64,000 nucleotides of DNA from Candidatus Gastranaerophilales bacterium (GCA_944323955.1 CALUUK010000004.1:1-64000); one strand, 5' to 3'; positions 8,714-18,355 are shown, counted from the stretch's first letter. Translations and numbers: made by a program. The notes: generated by a model from the sequence alone, not told the origin.

Positions 8714-9739
8714 ATGTTTACGGCAGATAAGGAATTACTTTTAAAAGGGCTGGAAAATTTAAAAAAACCTTCGGTTCTTGTCGTCGGAGATATGGCCATT
8801 GATGAGATGGTATACGGTACAACGGACAGAATGAGCAGAGAAGCTCCCGTTCTTATTTTGAGACATTATAATACAAAAATTATACTTGGTGCGGCATCAA
8901 ATGCGGCAAATAATATCGCGTCTTTAAACGGAGGAAAAGTTAGTGTAATCGGTGTACACGGTGATGACTATTATGCTCCGATACTTTTAAAAACTTTTAA
9001 TGATGCCGGTATTAATACCGAATATATGGTAGAAGATAAAAGCCGTGCGACAACAGTTAAAACAAGAATATCAGGCTCGTGTTCCCAGTCGGTAACCCAG
9101 CAGATTGTTCGTATTGACAGAGAAACAATTGAACCTGTTTCAATTGAAACGGAAGATAAAATTATTGCAAATCTTGAAAAAGCAGTTCCTTTGCATGATG
9201 CGGTTATATTATCCGATTATAATATCGGATTATTGACTGATAATGTAATAAAAAAATCAATTGAATTATGCAAAAAATATAACAAAATTATTGTTGTTGA
9301 TTCTCAAAAAAATCTTGACCGGTTTGACGGAGTTACGTCGATGACTCCCAATCAACCCGATACCGAAAATTTTGTCGGTTTCTTTATAAAAGACAAAGAA
9401 ACACTTGAAAAAGCAGGTAAAAAAATGCTTGAGAAAACCAATTCCGAATCGGTATTAATTACACTCGGCGGTGACGGAATGGCATTGTTTGAGAAAAACG
9501 GCAACTTTGTTAAGATTCCTGTTTTCAACAAAACGGATGTGTTTGATGTTACAGGTGCCGGAGATACTGTTGTTGCAACGTATACGCTTGCAATGGCAGC
9601 AGGTTTTAGTAAAAAGGATGCGGCTACAATAGGTAATCTTGCCGCAAGTATTGTTATAAGATATTTTGGCTGCGCAACAACAACTGTTGATGTGCTTAAG
9701 AACGTACTTCAGAAAACAGATTTTACAAGATTTTTATAG
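8714..9739 (+). CDS. hldA: D-glycero-beta-D-manno-heptose-7-phosphate kinase
   Basis: This PfkB/ribokinase-family protein (341 residues) matches the kinase half of HldE (RfaE1). It opens with VLVVGDMAIDEMVYG (21-35), then SREAPVLILR (41-50), GAASNAANNIASL, and the catalytic loop DVTGAGDT (278-285) with D284 as base. It makes heptose 1,7-bisphosphate for LPS inner core or free ADP-heptose. In many bacteria it is fused to the adenylyltransferase; here that partner is a separate gene at 51.0 kb. The DUF4330 gene follows after 11 bases, so the two may be co-transcribed. Confidence 0.9.
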   Translation: MFTADKELLLKGLENLKKPSVLVVGDMAIDEMVYGTTDRMSREAPVLILRHYNTKIILGAASNAANNIASLNGGKVSVIGVHGDDYYAPILLKTFNDAGINTEYMVEDKSRATTVKTRISGSCSQSVTQQIVRIDRETIEPVSIETEDKIIANLEKAVPLHDAVILSDYNIGLLTDNVIKKSIELCKKYNKIIVVDSQKNLDRFDGVTSMTPNQPDTENFVGFFIKDKETLEKAGKKMLEKTNSESVLITLGGDGMALFEKNGNFVKIPVFNKTDVFDVTGAGDTVVATYTLAMAAGFSKKDAATIGNLAASIVIRYFGCATTTVDVLKNVLQKTDFTRFL

Positions 9740-9750
9740 GAGACAAAATC

Positions 9751-10257
9751 ATGAAAAAGTTGAAAGTAACAGACATTGTAATAATCTTATTGATTCTTAT
9801 TTTAATTGCAGCGGGTGCTTTTGTTGTATTTAAGAAAAAGAGTTTCTCAAAACTTCCCGTTGAAAAAGAAGCAACCATTCAATTTGAGGTTTTCTTTAGA
9901 GGAATTACTATAACTGATGCAGTTGCGCCTTTCAGAGTCGGCGATGATGCTTTTATTACCATAAGAAATGTTCCTTATACAAAATTAAAAATTTCGGCAA
10001 TTAACGGAAGACCGAGAATGGCGGTTATTCCTTCAAATAATGAAGCGGGCTATATCGTTGCTGAAGATGTTTCTACTCCGAATATGTATGATTTCGTTGT
10101 CCAGCTTGTAGATAAAGCTAAAAAGACCCCGGACGGATATGTCGCAGGCGGAAATAAAATTAAAATGGGTATTCCCGTTGTTATAGAAGGCGAAAAGTAT
10201 AAATATACGGGTACAATCTCTAATATTATTGAGGTTCAAACAGCAGAAAAAGAATAA
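9751..10257 (+). CDS. DUF4330-family membrane-anchored protein
   Basis: One N-terminal membrane segment (about 8-26) is followed by a soluble beta-rich domain, giving 168 residues. The layout KKLKVTDIVIIL then a transmembrane helix then IQFEVFFRG resembles DUF4330, a family of unknown role known in Cyanobacteria and Firmicutes. The soluble part is probably extracytoplasmic. Its TAATG stop-start overlap with the next gene implies translational coupling to the IctB-like protein and a shared envelope role. Confidence 0.75.
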   Translation: MKKLKVTDIVIILLILILIAAGAFVVFKKKSFSKLPVEKEATIQFEVFFRGITITDAVAPFRVGDDAFITIRNVPYTKLKISAINGRPRMAVIPSNNEAGYIVAEDVSTPNMYDFVVQLVDKAKKTPDGYVAGGNKIKMGIPVVIEGEKYKYTGTISNIIEVQTAEKE

Positions 10258-11639
10258 TGAGAGTTTTAAAATCTAAAATATTTGATTGTATTAATTCCTT
10301 ATTGTTGTCCATAACTATGAAAACGGATGCAATAAGACAAAACAGTTTTATTCTTTCAAATATTGATTGGTATATTCTTACTGCAATTATTTTTACGCTT
10401 ATCATTTCAACAATTGCGCCTACGGAGACGATAGGAATTGTTTCTGTATCGGTTCCGCTTCTTGTTGTTTTGAAAGTGTTTATTACAAAATGCGAAAAAA
10501 TTGAATTAGACAGAGCTAATTTCTTTTTGCTTTTATATTTTCTTATCTGCCTTATTTCTAACTTTACATCTTCCATGATTCCTCAAAGTTTGTACGGATT
10601 TATGAAAACAAGCATGTATCTGGCTTTTTATTTTGCATTGTGTCAGTTTTTAAAAAGCAGTCCCAAATATATTAAATATATTTTGATTGTTATTGCCTGT
10701 CTTGTTTTTGCGGAAAGTTTTATTGGAATAATGCAGCATTTTGCCGGTGTTGAAAATATTTCCACATGGCAAGATACCAGTTATGTAAATCCGGAAGATG
10801 TTATATCAAGAGTATACGGCACTTTAAAACCATATAATCCTAATCTTTTTGCCGCATGGCTCATTGCAGCGCTTCCGTCAATCGGAATATTTACTGTTCT
10901 GAACGGATATAAAGGAAAGCTGTCAGGAAACAGATTTATTTGTTTTGTTGCGGCAGCTTTTATCTTCTTAACATCAATTCTTACAATATTCTTTACCGGC
11001 TGCAGAGGTGCATATATAGCTTTATTTATAATGTTTATTGCTTTTTTTACCGCTTCTTTTCAGATTATATTTGCAAATGGAGGATATAGGCATTTAAAAC
11101 AAATATGGCTGAATACGCTAATTGCTTCTCTGGCTGCGGGCATTGCGTTTCTTGTTGTTAATCATGGCATATTAAAAAGAATAATGTCCATATTTATTAT
11201 GAGAGCCGATTCGTCAACATCCTTCAGAATGAACGTATATTCTTCAGCCATTCAAATGTTCCGTGATAATTGGCTTCAAGGTATAGGGGTCGGTAATAAA
11301 GTTTTCCGCGAGATATACGGACTTTATATGTTATCGGGTTTTGATGCTTTAAGCTGTTATTGTGTTTTTCTTGAAATAGCGGTAGAAAGCGGAATTTTTG
11401 CACTTCTTGCATTTTTGTCGTTTTTAATAATTCTTCTTTACGACGGCATAAAAGCATTTATAACAAACAATAATTTATCCTCCAAAATACTTATATTTAT
11501 ATCGTTTGTATCTGTATCGGCCGTTATGGTTCACGGATTTGTAGATACGGTATTTTTCAGACCCCAGGTCCAATTTGTATTTTGGACAATGGCTGCAATA
11601 TTGTTAACTCTTACAAAGAAAGACATTAAGGATTACTAA
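10257..11639 (+). CDS. O-antigen ligase-like polytopic membrane protein (IctB type)
   Basis: The 460-residue protein has roughly ten or more hydrophobic segments and the Wzy/WaaL-type signature region. A large loop holds YGTLKPYNPNLFAAWL, followed by TGCRGAYIALF. Both resemble cyanobacterial IctB (first named for bicarbonate transport, but of the O-antigen ligase superfamily). A polysaccharide polymerase or ligase role is the better guess in an LPS-making heterotroph. It is coupled by TAATG overlaps to the DUF4330 gene and to sucC. Confidence 0.8.
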   Translation: MRVLKSKIFDCINSLLLSITMKTDAIRQNSFILSNIDWYILTAIIFTLIISTIAPTETIGIVSVSVPLLVVLKVFITKCEKIELDRANFFLLLYFLICLISNFTSSMIPQSLYGFMKTSMYLAFYFALCQFLKSSPKYIKYILIVIACLVFAESFIGIMQHFAGVENISTWQDTSYVNPEDVISRVYGTLKPYNPNLFAAWLIAALPSIGIFTVLNGYKGKLSGNRFICFVAAAFIFLTSILTIFFTGCRGAYIALFIMFIAFFTASFQIIFANGGYRHLKQIWLNTLIASLAAGIAFLVVNHGILKRIMSIFIMRADSSTSFRMNVYSSAIQMFRDNWLQGIGVGNKVFREIYGLYMLSGFDALSCYCVFLEIAVESGIFALLAFLSFLIILLYDGIKAFITNNNLSSKILIFISFVSVSAVMVHGFVDTVFFRPQVQFVFWTMAAILLTLTKKDIKDY

Positions 11640-12769
11640 TGAAAATACATGAATATCAGGCAAAAGAATTATTTAAACAATACGGTATTGAAGTTCCGTT
11701 TTCTGTATTATGTGAAAGCCGCGGGCAAATAGAGCAGGCAATAAAAAAAACAGGCGTGCCTTGTGTTATTAAAGCGCAGGTTCACTCGGGAGCGAGAGGA
11801 AAAGCGGGCGGTGTAAAACTTGCTAAAGACTTTCAAAGTGCCGTAAAATTTGCCGGTGAAATTTTGGGAATGGAGTTAAAATCTTCACAGGCAGGTATTA
11901 AAAAAGTTAATAAAATCCTGGTTGAGCAGGCAGTTTCTATTGAAAAAGAATTATATTTGAGTTTAACCTTTGACAGGACAAATGAATGTATTGCTTTTCT
12001 TGTATCTTCCTGCGGCGGTATGGATATTGAAGAAACCGCAAAAATATCTCCTGAAAAAATTCATACCTGTTTAATAAAAGATACATTTAATCCCGTAGAA
12101 ACAGTTAAGTGTCTCGGTTTTGAATCTGATATTACGGAAAAGATTGCACGCATTGCACAAAATCTTTATAATCTTCTGATTGAAAAAGATGCATCACTTG
12201 TGGAAATTAATCCTCTGGTTATAACCGGTAATAAAGAGGTGAAAGCACTGGATGCTAAAATCAATTTTGATGATAATGCTCTTTTCAGGCATGAAGACAT
12301 AATTGCATTAAAAGATGAACAAGAGGAAAATCCATACGAGCTGGAAGCGCAAAAGTACGGGTTAAATTATATAAAACTGGACGGGACAATCGGGTGTATG
12401 GTCAATGGGGCAGGCTTAGCCATGGCAACGATGGATGTTATACGTCTGGCGGGAAAAGATGCCGCTAATTTTCTTGATGTAGGCGGCGGAGCAAGCAGTG
12501 AAAAAATTGAAAAGGCTTTTAAACTTCTCATCTCGGATAGAAATCTTGAAGCTGTTTTCATTAATATATTCGGCGGTATTTTAAGATGTGACTTCCTTGC
12601 GGAAGGTGTTAAAAATGCAATTAAAACACTTGACGTAAAGTGCCCCGTAATTGTCCGGATGGAGGGCACAAATAAACAACAGGGAGCCGAAATTCTTAAT
12701 AATTCCGGACTTAGATTTACGGTAGTTAATGATTTGAATGAAGCAATTGAGGTTATAAAAAACATATAA
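11639..12769 (+). CDS. sucC: succinyl-CoA ligase, beta subunit
   Basis: The ATP-grasp subunit (376 residues) begins [12 protein letters not shown], has the nucleotide-binding stretch [17 protein letters not shown] and ends with the conserved [16 protein letters not shown]. With SucD it interconverts succinyl-CoA and succinate with substrate-level ATP/GTP formation. Its ATG shares one base with the stop of the membrane gene before it, and its own stop overlaps the sucD ATG. This is unusual company for a central-metabolism gene. Confidence 0.95.
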   Translation: MKIHEYQAKELFKQYGIEVPFSVLCESRGQIEQAIKKTGVPCVIKAQVHSGARGKAGGVKLAKDFQSAVKFAGEILGMELKSSQAGIKKVNKILVEQAVSIEKELYLSLTFDRTNECIAFLVSSCGGMDIEETAKISPEKIHTCLIKDTFNPVETVKCLGFESDITEKIARIAQNLYNLLIEKDASLVEINPLVITGNKEVKALDAKINFDDNALFRHEDIIALKDEQEENPYELEAQKYGLNYIKLDGTIGCMVNGAGLAMATMDVIRLAGKDAANFLDVGGGASSEKIEKAFKLLISDRNLEAVFINIFGGILRCDFLAEGVKNAIKTLDVKCPVIVRMEGTNKQQGAEILNNSGLRFTVVNDLNEAIEVIKNI

Positions 12770-13638
12770 TGGCTATATTTATAAATGAAAATACAAAATT
12801 AATAGTTCAGGGAATAACCGGTAAAGAAGGTTCATTTCACGCAAAAAGCTGTCAGGAATACGGAACCAAACTGGTTGGCGGTGTGACTCCAAAAAAAGGC
12901 GGCAGCGAAATTTTGGGCGTTCCTGTCTTTAACAGTGTAAAAGAAGCAGTTAAAGAAACAATGCCTGATGCTTCAATGATTTTTGTACCCGCAAAATTTG
13001 CAGCCGGAGCCATTATTGAGGCTGCTGATGCCGGGGTGAAACTTATTGTTTGTATTACTGAAGGTATACCCGTTTATGATATGATTAAAGCGAAAAAGGC
13101 TGCAGCGGCAAACGGAGCAAGATTAATAGGGCCGAATTGCCCCGGATTAATTGTGCCAGAAAAGTCAAAAATCGGCATTATGCCCTCTTCCATACACAAA
13201 AAAGGTAATACCGGAGTTGTTTCAAGAAGCGGAACACTTACATATGAAGCTGTATATCAATTGACAAGGCTTGGCATAGGACAGTCTGCCTGCATAGGAA
13301 TCGGCGGTGATCCTGTTATCGGAACTAATTTTATTGATGTTTTAAAGGAATTTCAGGCAGACAGTCAAACACAAGCCATATGTCTGATAGGAGAAATAGG
13401 CGGCAGTGCGGAAGAAGAAGCTGCGGATTATATTAAAAATAACGTTACAAAACCCGTTGTAAGTTTTATAGCCGGATTAAGCGCACCTGAAGGAAAAAGA
13501 ATGGGACATGCAGGCGCGGTAATATCCGGCGGTAAAGGTACGGCTTCAAGTAAAATGAAGGCTCTTACCGATGCAGGTGTTTTTGTATGCAAAAATCCTG
13601 CTGATTTGGGACAAACAATAAAATCAGTACTTGTTTAA
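12769..13638 (+). CDS. sucD: succinyl-CoA ligase, alpha subunit
   Basis: This 289-residue CoA-binding subunit has the Rossmann opening [11 protein letters not shown] (11-21). The phosphohistidine is placed at H247 in RMGHAGA, equivalent to H246 in E. coli. The conserved GPNCPG (121-126) and [12 protein letters not shown] (208-219) are present. It is last in the four-gene overlapping chain from 9751 and is followed by a strong hairpin. No 2-oxoglutarate dehydrogenase genes are nearby, so it could run in either direction. Confidence 0.96.
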   Translation: MAIFINENTKLIVQGITGKEGSFHAKSCQEYGTKLVGGVTPKKGGSEILGVPVFNSVKEAVKETMPDASMIFVPAKFAAGAIIEAADAGVKLIVCITEGIPVYDMIKAKKAAAANGARLIGPNCPGLIVPEKSKIGIMPSSIHKKGNTGVVSRSGTLTYEAVYQLTRLGIGQSACIGIGGDPVIGTNFIDVLKEFQADSQTQAICLIGEIGGSAEEEAADYIKNNVTKPVVSFIAGLSAPEGKRMGHAGAVISGGKGTASSKMKALTDAGVFVCKNPADLGQTIKSVLV

Positions 13639-13652
13639 TCTAATCTGGTGTC

Positions 13653-13689
13653 GCAGTTTGTCGCCGGCGATGAGACGGCGACAAACTGC
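13653..13689. terminator. 14-bp perfect hairpin after sucD
   Basis: Arms 13653-13666 and 13676-13689 (GCAGTTTGTCGCCG and its exact complement) enclose a 9-base loop. The stem is GC-rich for this genome. There is no clean T-tract after it, so it may act as a transcript 3'-end stabiliser or a repeat-element hairpin rather than a classic terminator. Confidence 0.6.
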
Positions 13690-13802
13690 TCACCTTTGAC
13701 TTCTTTTGCCGAAATTTTAATTTCGTGCAAAATGTCTTCACCTTGTGAACAAGTTGCCACTCTCAAAAATTCACTCACGCCTTCGGCTTATCGTGAATTT
13801 TT
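13690..13802. repeat. hairpin cluster in the sucD downstream region
   Basis: After the sucD hairpin come CGAAAT/ATTTCG near 13709-13724, CTTGT/ACAAG near 13742-13753, and a 10-bp perfect stem AAAAATTCAC (13765-13774) with GTGAATTTTT (13793-13802) around a GCC-TTC-GGC mini-hairpin. The last stem runs into the final codons of the converging small gene. The arrangement looks like a mobile or dispersed intergenic repeat, but only one copy is in this window. Confidence 0.45.
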
Positions 13803-14066
13803 GTTCGGACAATTTTGAGGATGACTTTGCATAAAATCATCCGGATTAATTTTTTCTATGGCATTTTGTTCGCAGTTATTCCGGTTTGTTTTATCTTTGG
13901 ATGAAGTTACGGGCTGCATCATTGCCAGTTCCGCTTTTTGTTTTGCTTCTTCTCTCATTTGTGCATCTCTTGCCTGCTGTATTATGTCAGATAAAACAAG
14001 CTGCTGCGCATTTACACTGCCTGCGCATAAAACCGAAACGGTTATTAAGATAAAAAATTTCCTCAT
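13788..14066 (-). CDS. small exported protein
   Basis: It has 92 residues from the ATG at 14066, chosen because GGAGG lies 6 bases upstream and because it begins a clean Sec signal peptide (MRKFFILITVSVLCAGSVNA, cleavage before QQL). The mature part is charged and glutamine/alanine-rich, predicted helical, with two cysteines near the end. No family is recognised. The last residues are encoded by a hairpin arm, so the natural C terminus may have been altered by the repeat next to it. Confidence 0.65.
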   Translation of the reverse strand: MRKFFILITVSVLCAGSVNAQQLVLSDIIQQARDAQMREEAKQKAELAMMQPVTSSKDKTNRNNCEQNAIEKINPDDFMQSHPQNCPNKNSR

Positions 14067-14117
14067 ATTTCCTCCGTTTTTTACATTCTGCATAAAAAAG
14101 AGAAAATTTCTTATACT

Positions 14118-15128
14118 CTATCGGCTGATTAAATAGCGTTGTTTTAAATCAAGTACTTTTTGAACGGCGCGATTTATAATGCTTTCTGAAACAAAACCGT
14201 CATTTACGGCGGTTTCAAGCTGCGTAATTAAATCAAAAATCTCTTTTGAACTATCTCTGAAAATAAACATTGTTATACCTGCATTTAATGCTTTTATACA
14301 GGCATCAAGACGTGTAAAGCCTTTAATTCCGTTCATTTCCATATCATCTGTAATGATAATACCGTTAAATCCTAATTTTTTAATCAATATATCCGTAATA
14401 ATAGATTTTGATACAGATGCGGGAATAAGGCTGCAATCAAGCGAGGGGTATGCAACATGAGCTGCCATTATTGCAGGGATGTTAAGTTCTATTGCCTTTT
14501 TAAAAGGGTTTATATGGTCTTTCTCCAAATCATTATAAGATAATGTTATAACGGGAAGGCTTTTATGTGAGTCTTCACTTGCCGCTCCGTGTCCCGGAAA
14601 ATGTTTTCCCACGGTTATAATGCCGTATTTTTCATATTCTTTTATTACAACTTTTGATGCATTTATTACCTCTTCCGGGTTGGAAGAGAATGCTCTTTCT
14701 CCGATTATCGGGTTATTTTCATTCGTATTTACATCTAAAACCGGTGCAAAATTCATATTTATTCCGAAGCGTTTAAGTTCAAGTGCTATTTCTTTTGTTT
14801 GATTTTGAAGAAAAGAAAGTCCCATTTCATAAGCAGGTTTTGCGCTTAAGTATTTTTTGCCGCCGTGAATTTTTTCTGTTCTTTCAACTCTTCCGCCTTC
14901 CTGATCAATACTGAGAAAAAGAGGAAAAACAGCCTCCTTTGTAAGTTCTTCGGTTAATTTCTTTATTTGGGACTCTGATTTTATGTTATGCGTAAAAAAT
15001 ATTACTCCGCCGAGCCCGTTTTGCAGCATTTGCACAAAATACTTATTAAGACGATAATTTTCGCCGTTAAAACCCGTAATGAAAAGTTGTAAGATTTTTT
15101 GTCTTAAAGTTAAATCTTCTGCTTTCAT
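14118..15128 (-). CDS. nagZ: beta-N-acetylhexosaminidase, GH3 (NagZ-like)
   Basis: NagZ removes N-acetylglucosamine from muropeptides in peptidoglycan recycling. The protein (336 residues, no signal peptide) has DQEGGRVER (75-83), KHFPGHG (175-181) and the Asp-His loop SEDSHKSLP (184-192). The likely nucleophile Asp is in IITDDMEM (D261). All are diagnostic of GH3 hexosaminidases. An AAGG site precedes the ATG. The gene starts 1 base after the stop of the GH13-like gene, so the two are coupled. Confidence 0.93.
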   Translation of the reverse strand: MKAEDLTLRQKILQLFITGFNGENYRLNKYFVQMLQNGLGGVIFFTHNIKSESQIKKLTEELTKEAVFPLFLSIDQEGGRVERTEKIHGGKKYLSAKPAYEMGLSFLQNQTKEIALELKRFGINMNFAPVLDVNTNENNPIIGERAFSSNPEEVINASKVVIKEYEKYGIITVGKHFPGHGAASEDSHKSLPVITLSYNDLEKDHINPFKKAIELNIPAIMAAHVAYPSLDCSLIPASVSKSIITDILIKKLGFNGIIITDDMEMNGIKGFTRLDACIKALNAGITMFIFRDSSKEIFDLITQLETAVNDGFVSESIINRAVQKVLDLKQRYLISR

Positions 15129-15129
15129 A

Positions 15130-17418
15130 TTACCTTTTTATCTTAAATATTCTAAATTCTGACGGATTAAGTTTTTCAATTTTGATTGTTTTCTTATCTC
15201 CCGAAACAAAATGTTCGACGAAGTCTTTTTTATCTTCTTCCCATATATATTCGGAATATAAAATATAATCGCCCGGTATTTCAACTTTTTTATCAGTTAC
15301 TGCTTTATTATTTTTTATTGCATATTCCATAATGCCTTCGGAATTTTGTTTAAGAATTTTCTCATTTTCGGGAAGATAATTCGCTGTGATAATTAAACAT
15401 TCTTTGACTGTTTCTTTTGAGATCATCCAGCTTACAAATCCGTTTTTATTCTGGTTAATGATTTGTGCTTCGCCGTCAATTGTCAGTTCGTTATTAACTG
15501 CTAAACGTCTTATTGCATCAAACTTATCATAAAATTTTTCATCATCATTGCGTATCAAAGAAACTTCATCCTGTATTGTTGCTTCAATGCCGTCTTTCGA
15601 GAACGATTCATCTCCGTCTACATACATACATGGACGGTGCGCAAATTTTCCTCCGGGTAAAAATTTGATTTTAAACCACTTAAACAATGCTTCATCTCTG
15701 TCCATAAGTCCCAGATATCTGTTAACGCTTCTAAATTCGCCGTCTTGATTGTTGTAAGTTTTTAAAACGCTTATAAAAGAGTTTTTGTAAACAGAACTGT
15801 TATAATCTTGAATTTCACGATTATTAGCTATAACTTCAGATGGAATTTTTTCATAATCAGTTTTTGTGTCATTACCCCATAAAATATCAAAACCCATATC
15901 TTGATGATATTCTTTAAAATATGAATTCCATAATCTGTATTCTGCCATGGAAGCAAAATGAGGGACTCTTTTCTTTAATATCTCATTTGCTTTTTTCAAT
16001 ACAAATCTCGGGGCTCTGTAACTGATAGGCCGCAAATCCTTTTCGCTCATTGAATCTACGACAAAATCGGTGTGAGTAAATCTCATACCGTCAAAATTAT
16101 AATCTTCCTGTACTGCCTGTAAATAGTTTAAATAGAAATTTATTACGTTAAGATTATAGTCTCCGTTTTCAAGATATACAAAGTAAAACGGTGTCTGACA
16201 GTCTGAGTCTGCATATTTTGAAACATCTCTGCCGTTTGCATCATAGTGGGTAAAACAAGGATAGCTTCCGCATTCTGCCATTTTCTCAAACACGGGAATT
16301 CCGCTGGAACACCATGCTCCGTCAGGAAGAGTCCATAAACCTTCATCGATAAGTTTACTCAGAGCTTCCCCCCTTTTTAATATATCTGAATCCGATTTTA
16401 TTTTTGAAGGTTTTGTATTATGAACTCCGGCAACAATTTCTCTTACACGCTTTTGCAGTTTTATTTGTTCTTCTTTTGTTGTCATTATATCGGAGAGTTG
16501 TTTTTTCTTGTCCTTTAATTCTTCGGTAAACCTGTCGTAGATGGGTTTAAATTCCGAAGATAAATCAACAGAGCCGCTTTTAAGCGTTGTTTTATATATA
16601 TTTCTTACTATTGTGACATCATCTTCATCAAATTCCGAGGAAAGTTTTGCTGCAACATCATTTAATGATTTTGAAATCTCATCGCTTAAATATTTAACAT
16701 CAATCCATCTTGCAATTTCAGGGTGTGCAAGTACGGTTTTTGAAAATCTTCCTGTTTGCGGAAAAACGTCATATATAACGGGATGTCCGGCCAGTTGTGC
16801 CAGCCATATAAACATCTGCACCTGCTTCTTAGCATTAATGCCCGCTTCTTTTAATTTTTCATCCGCTAATTTCTCACTTACTTCTTCGGTACTCTCAATT
16901 AGATATGCATTCCCGAACTCTCTCGGATGAAACGGAACCAGATAAATTGTTGTTGAAAGAATTCCTTTTTTCATGTTGCCGGACGGTAATATAATTATTT
17001 GTCTGAGCCAGTCAATAAACTTTGCGGGACTTGGGTCTTTTGTTCCGTCTCCGAGTGCGGCAAGGTTTACCAGTTTTACGTCATGCTGTTCTCTTTTTAT
17101 CCAGTCTCCGTCAGTGTAACCTGCTCTTTTTACTGCACTTATATATTCGTCTTGTACACAAATATCGCTATCGTATGTAAGATTTAGTTCCAATTTCTTT
17201 TCAAGTGCATATATTACTTCCTCCGGAGTTAATTCTTCTATTGCTCTCATTTGTGAATAAGGAAGGTAACCGTATTTTTCAATTAAGTCTCCGAGTTCTT
17301 TTTTCCTTTCGGCACTTATATTTTGATTACAATAAATCTCTTTTATCTTTTTATATAAAGATTTTATTATGTCGGTTTTTTTTATTTGTTCTTTTTTAGG
17401 AAACAGAAAATCAAACAT
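15130..17418 (-). CDS. large GH13-like (alpha/beta)8-barrel protein
   Basis: This 762-residue cytoplasmic protein resembles distant GH13 glycosidases. QMFIWLAQLAGHPVIYDVFPQTGRF (201-225) fits the strand-3 region, DGMRFTHTDFVVDS (443-456) fits the GxRxDxxxxV nucleophile region, MAEYR (491-495, E493) could be the acid/base strand, and a beta-rich C-terminal domain ends the protein. At the nucleophile position Thr (T448) stands where Asp is expected, so activity is uncertain. A coiled insertion covers 290-330. A good GAGGTG site precedes the ATG. It is coupled to nagZ. Confidence 0.6.
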   Translation of the reverse strand: MFDFLFPKKEQIKKTDIIKSLYKKIKEIYCNQNISAERKKELGDLIEKYGYLPYSQMRAIEELTPEEVIYALEKKLELNLTYDSDICVQDEYISAVKRAGYTDGDWIKREQHDVKLVNLAALGDGTKDPSPAKFIDWLRQIIILPSGNMKKGILSTTIYLVPFHPREFGNAYLIESTEEVSEKLADEKLKEAGINAKKQVQMFIWLAQLAGHPVIYDVFPQTGRFSKTVLAHPEIARWIDVKYLSDEISKSLNDVAAKLSSEFDEDDVTIVRNIYKTTLKSGSVDLSSEFKPIYDRFTEELKDKKKQLSDIMTTKEEQIKLQKRVREIVAGVHNTKPSKIKSDSDILKRGEALSKLIDEGLWTLPDGAWCSSGIPVFEKMAECGSYPCFTHYDANGRDVSKYADSDCQTPFYFVYLENGDYNLNVINFYLNYLQAVQEDYNFDGMRFTHTDFVVDSMSEKDLRPISYRAPRFVLKKANEILKKRVPHFASMAEYRLWNSYFKEYHQDMGFDILWGNDTKTDYEKIPSEVIANNREIQDYNSSVYKNSFISVLKTYNNQDGEFRSVNRYLGLMDRDEALFKWFKIKFLPGGKFAHRPCMYVDGDESFSKDGIEATIQDEVSLIRNDDEKFYDKFDAIRRLAVNNELTIDGEAQIINQNKNGFVSWMISKETVKECLIITANYLPENEKILKQNSEGIMEYAIKNNKAVTDKKVEIPGDYILYSEYIWEEDKKDFVEHFVSGDKKTIKIEKLNPSEFRIFKIKR

Positions 17419-17446
17419 AGTACACCTCAGCCAAACACTAACATAC

Positions 17447-17507
17447 TTAGATTATATTATTGAATAGGCCATGAACGCAAGAATATTAATCTAAAGATTT
17501 AGATTAA
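17447..17507. promoter_or_regulatory. operator-like palindrome between divergent genes
   Basis: A perfect inverted repeat with 10-base arms TTAATCTAAA (17486-17495) and TTTAGATTAA (17498-17507) and a 2-base centre lies between the GH13-like gene and the AMIN-like gene. A further half-site TTAGATTA lies at 17447-17454. This is the form expected of a dimeric repressor site, but no cognate regulator is identified. Confidence 0.4.
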
Positions 17508-17588
17508 TTTATAAATCATTTGATTGATGTTTTAATCTCTTAAAATCTCTAAAATATACTAAAGGATATTTGGGTCATTGGAGATTTA

Positions 17589-18293
17589 ATGAATATAAGA
17601 ATAGAATACGGTATTATAAAAAAATTTCTTCTTTTATTTTTTATATTTGTGTTTTCCGCACTGAATGTGCAGGCTCAAAATGCGCTTTCTTCGGTAAGCG
17701 TAAGTCAAACTGCGGGCAATTCTTATAATATAACTTTAAAAACTGACGGTTCTGTCAGAATAAAAAAATATGCCGAATCGGAGAATAATCTGCTTTTGGT
17801 TTTAAATTCCGTAGTTCCGGCTGATTCAGTTGAAATAGTATATGATAATGCATCGGGACTGGAAAATGTTATTGTCCAAAAAAAGAATGATAATAATACG
17901 ACAATTTTATTTCAGGGAAAAAATGTAGAGAATTCTAAAATATTCGTTAAAGAACTTTCTACCGGACTCTTAAAACCCTTTGATTCAAATACTTTGAGTG
18001 ATTATTTGTATATAGAAAATATTAAGTATTTTTCTTATGCATTTTCTGTCATAGTAGTTCTTTTCCTTATGATGATTTTATTCAGACCCGGATATAAAGT
18101 ATATAAATCAAAACAAAAAGTGTCCAAAAAAACAATACAAAATTCTCAAACGTTAAGAACAAAACAATATACGGCAAAGAGATATATTCCTTCAATAAAT
18201 TATAAGGTATCCGTACAAAAAAGAAATATGACAATACCTAAAGACTTTGTTATTTCAAACCATATGGAAGAAAAAATCAGAAAAGCCGGATAA
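17589..18293 (+). CDS. membrane protein with AMIN-like beta domain
   Basis: The protein has an N-terminal signal or anchor (residues 8-30, ending NVQAQ), a beta-rich periplasmic domain of about 100 residues, a transmembrane helix (about 146-166) and a basic cytoplasmic tail of about 65 residues. The beta domain alternates short hydrophobic strands in the manner of AMIN domains of PilQ and cyanobacterial envelope proteins. That match is by pattern only. A GGAG site lies before the ATG. It may be co-transcribed with the STAS gene 62 bases downstream. Confidence 0.6.
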   Translation: MNIRIEYGIIKKFLLLFFIFVFSALNVQAQNALSSVSVSQTAGNSYNITLKTDGSVRIKKYAESENNLLLVLNSVVPADSVEIVYDNASGLENVIVQKKNDNNTTILFQGKNVENSKIFVKELSTGLLKPFDSNTLSDYLYIENIKYFSYAFSVIVVLFLMMILFRPGYKVYKSKQKVSKKTIQNSQTLRTKQYTAKRYIPSINYKVSVQKRNMTIPKDFVISNHMEEKIRKAG

Positions 18294-18355
18294 TTTACTG
18301 CACGCTATTGCATAAATTTAAAAATAGTATTAACATTATTTTATGCAACAAATGA

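Noticed and set aside
16541-16930. Plus-strand open frame of 129 codons
   Set aside because: It is antisense within the GH13-like gene, with no ribosome-binding site and Ser/Leu-rich shadow composition.
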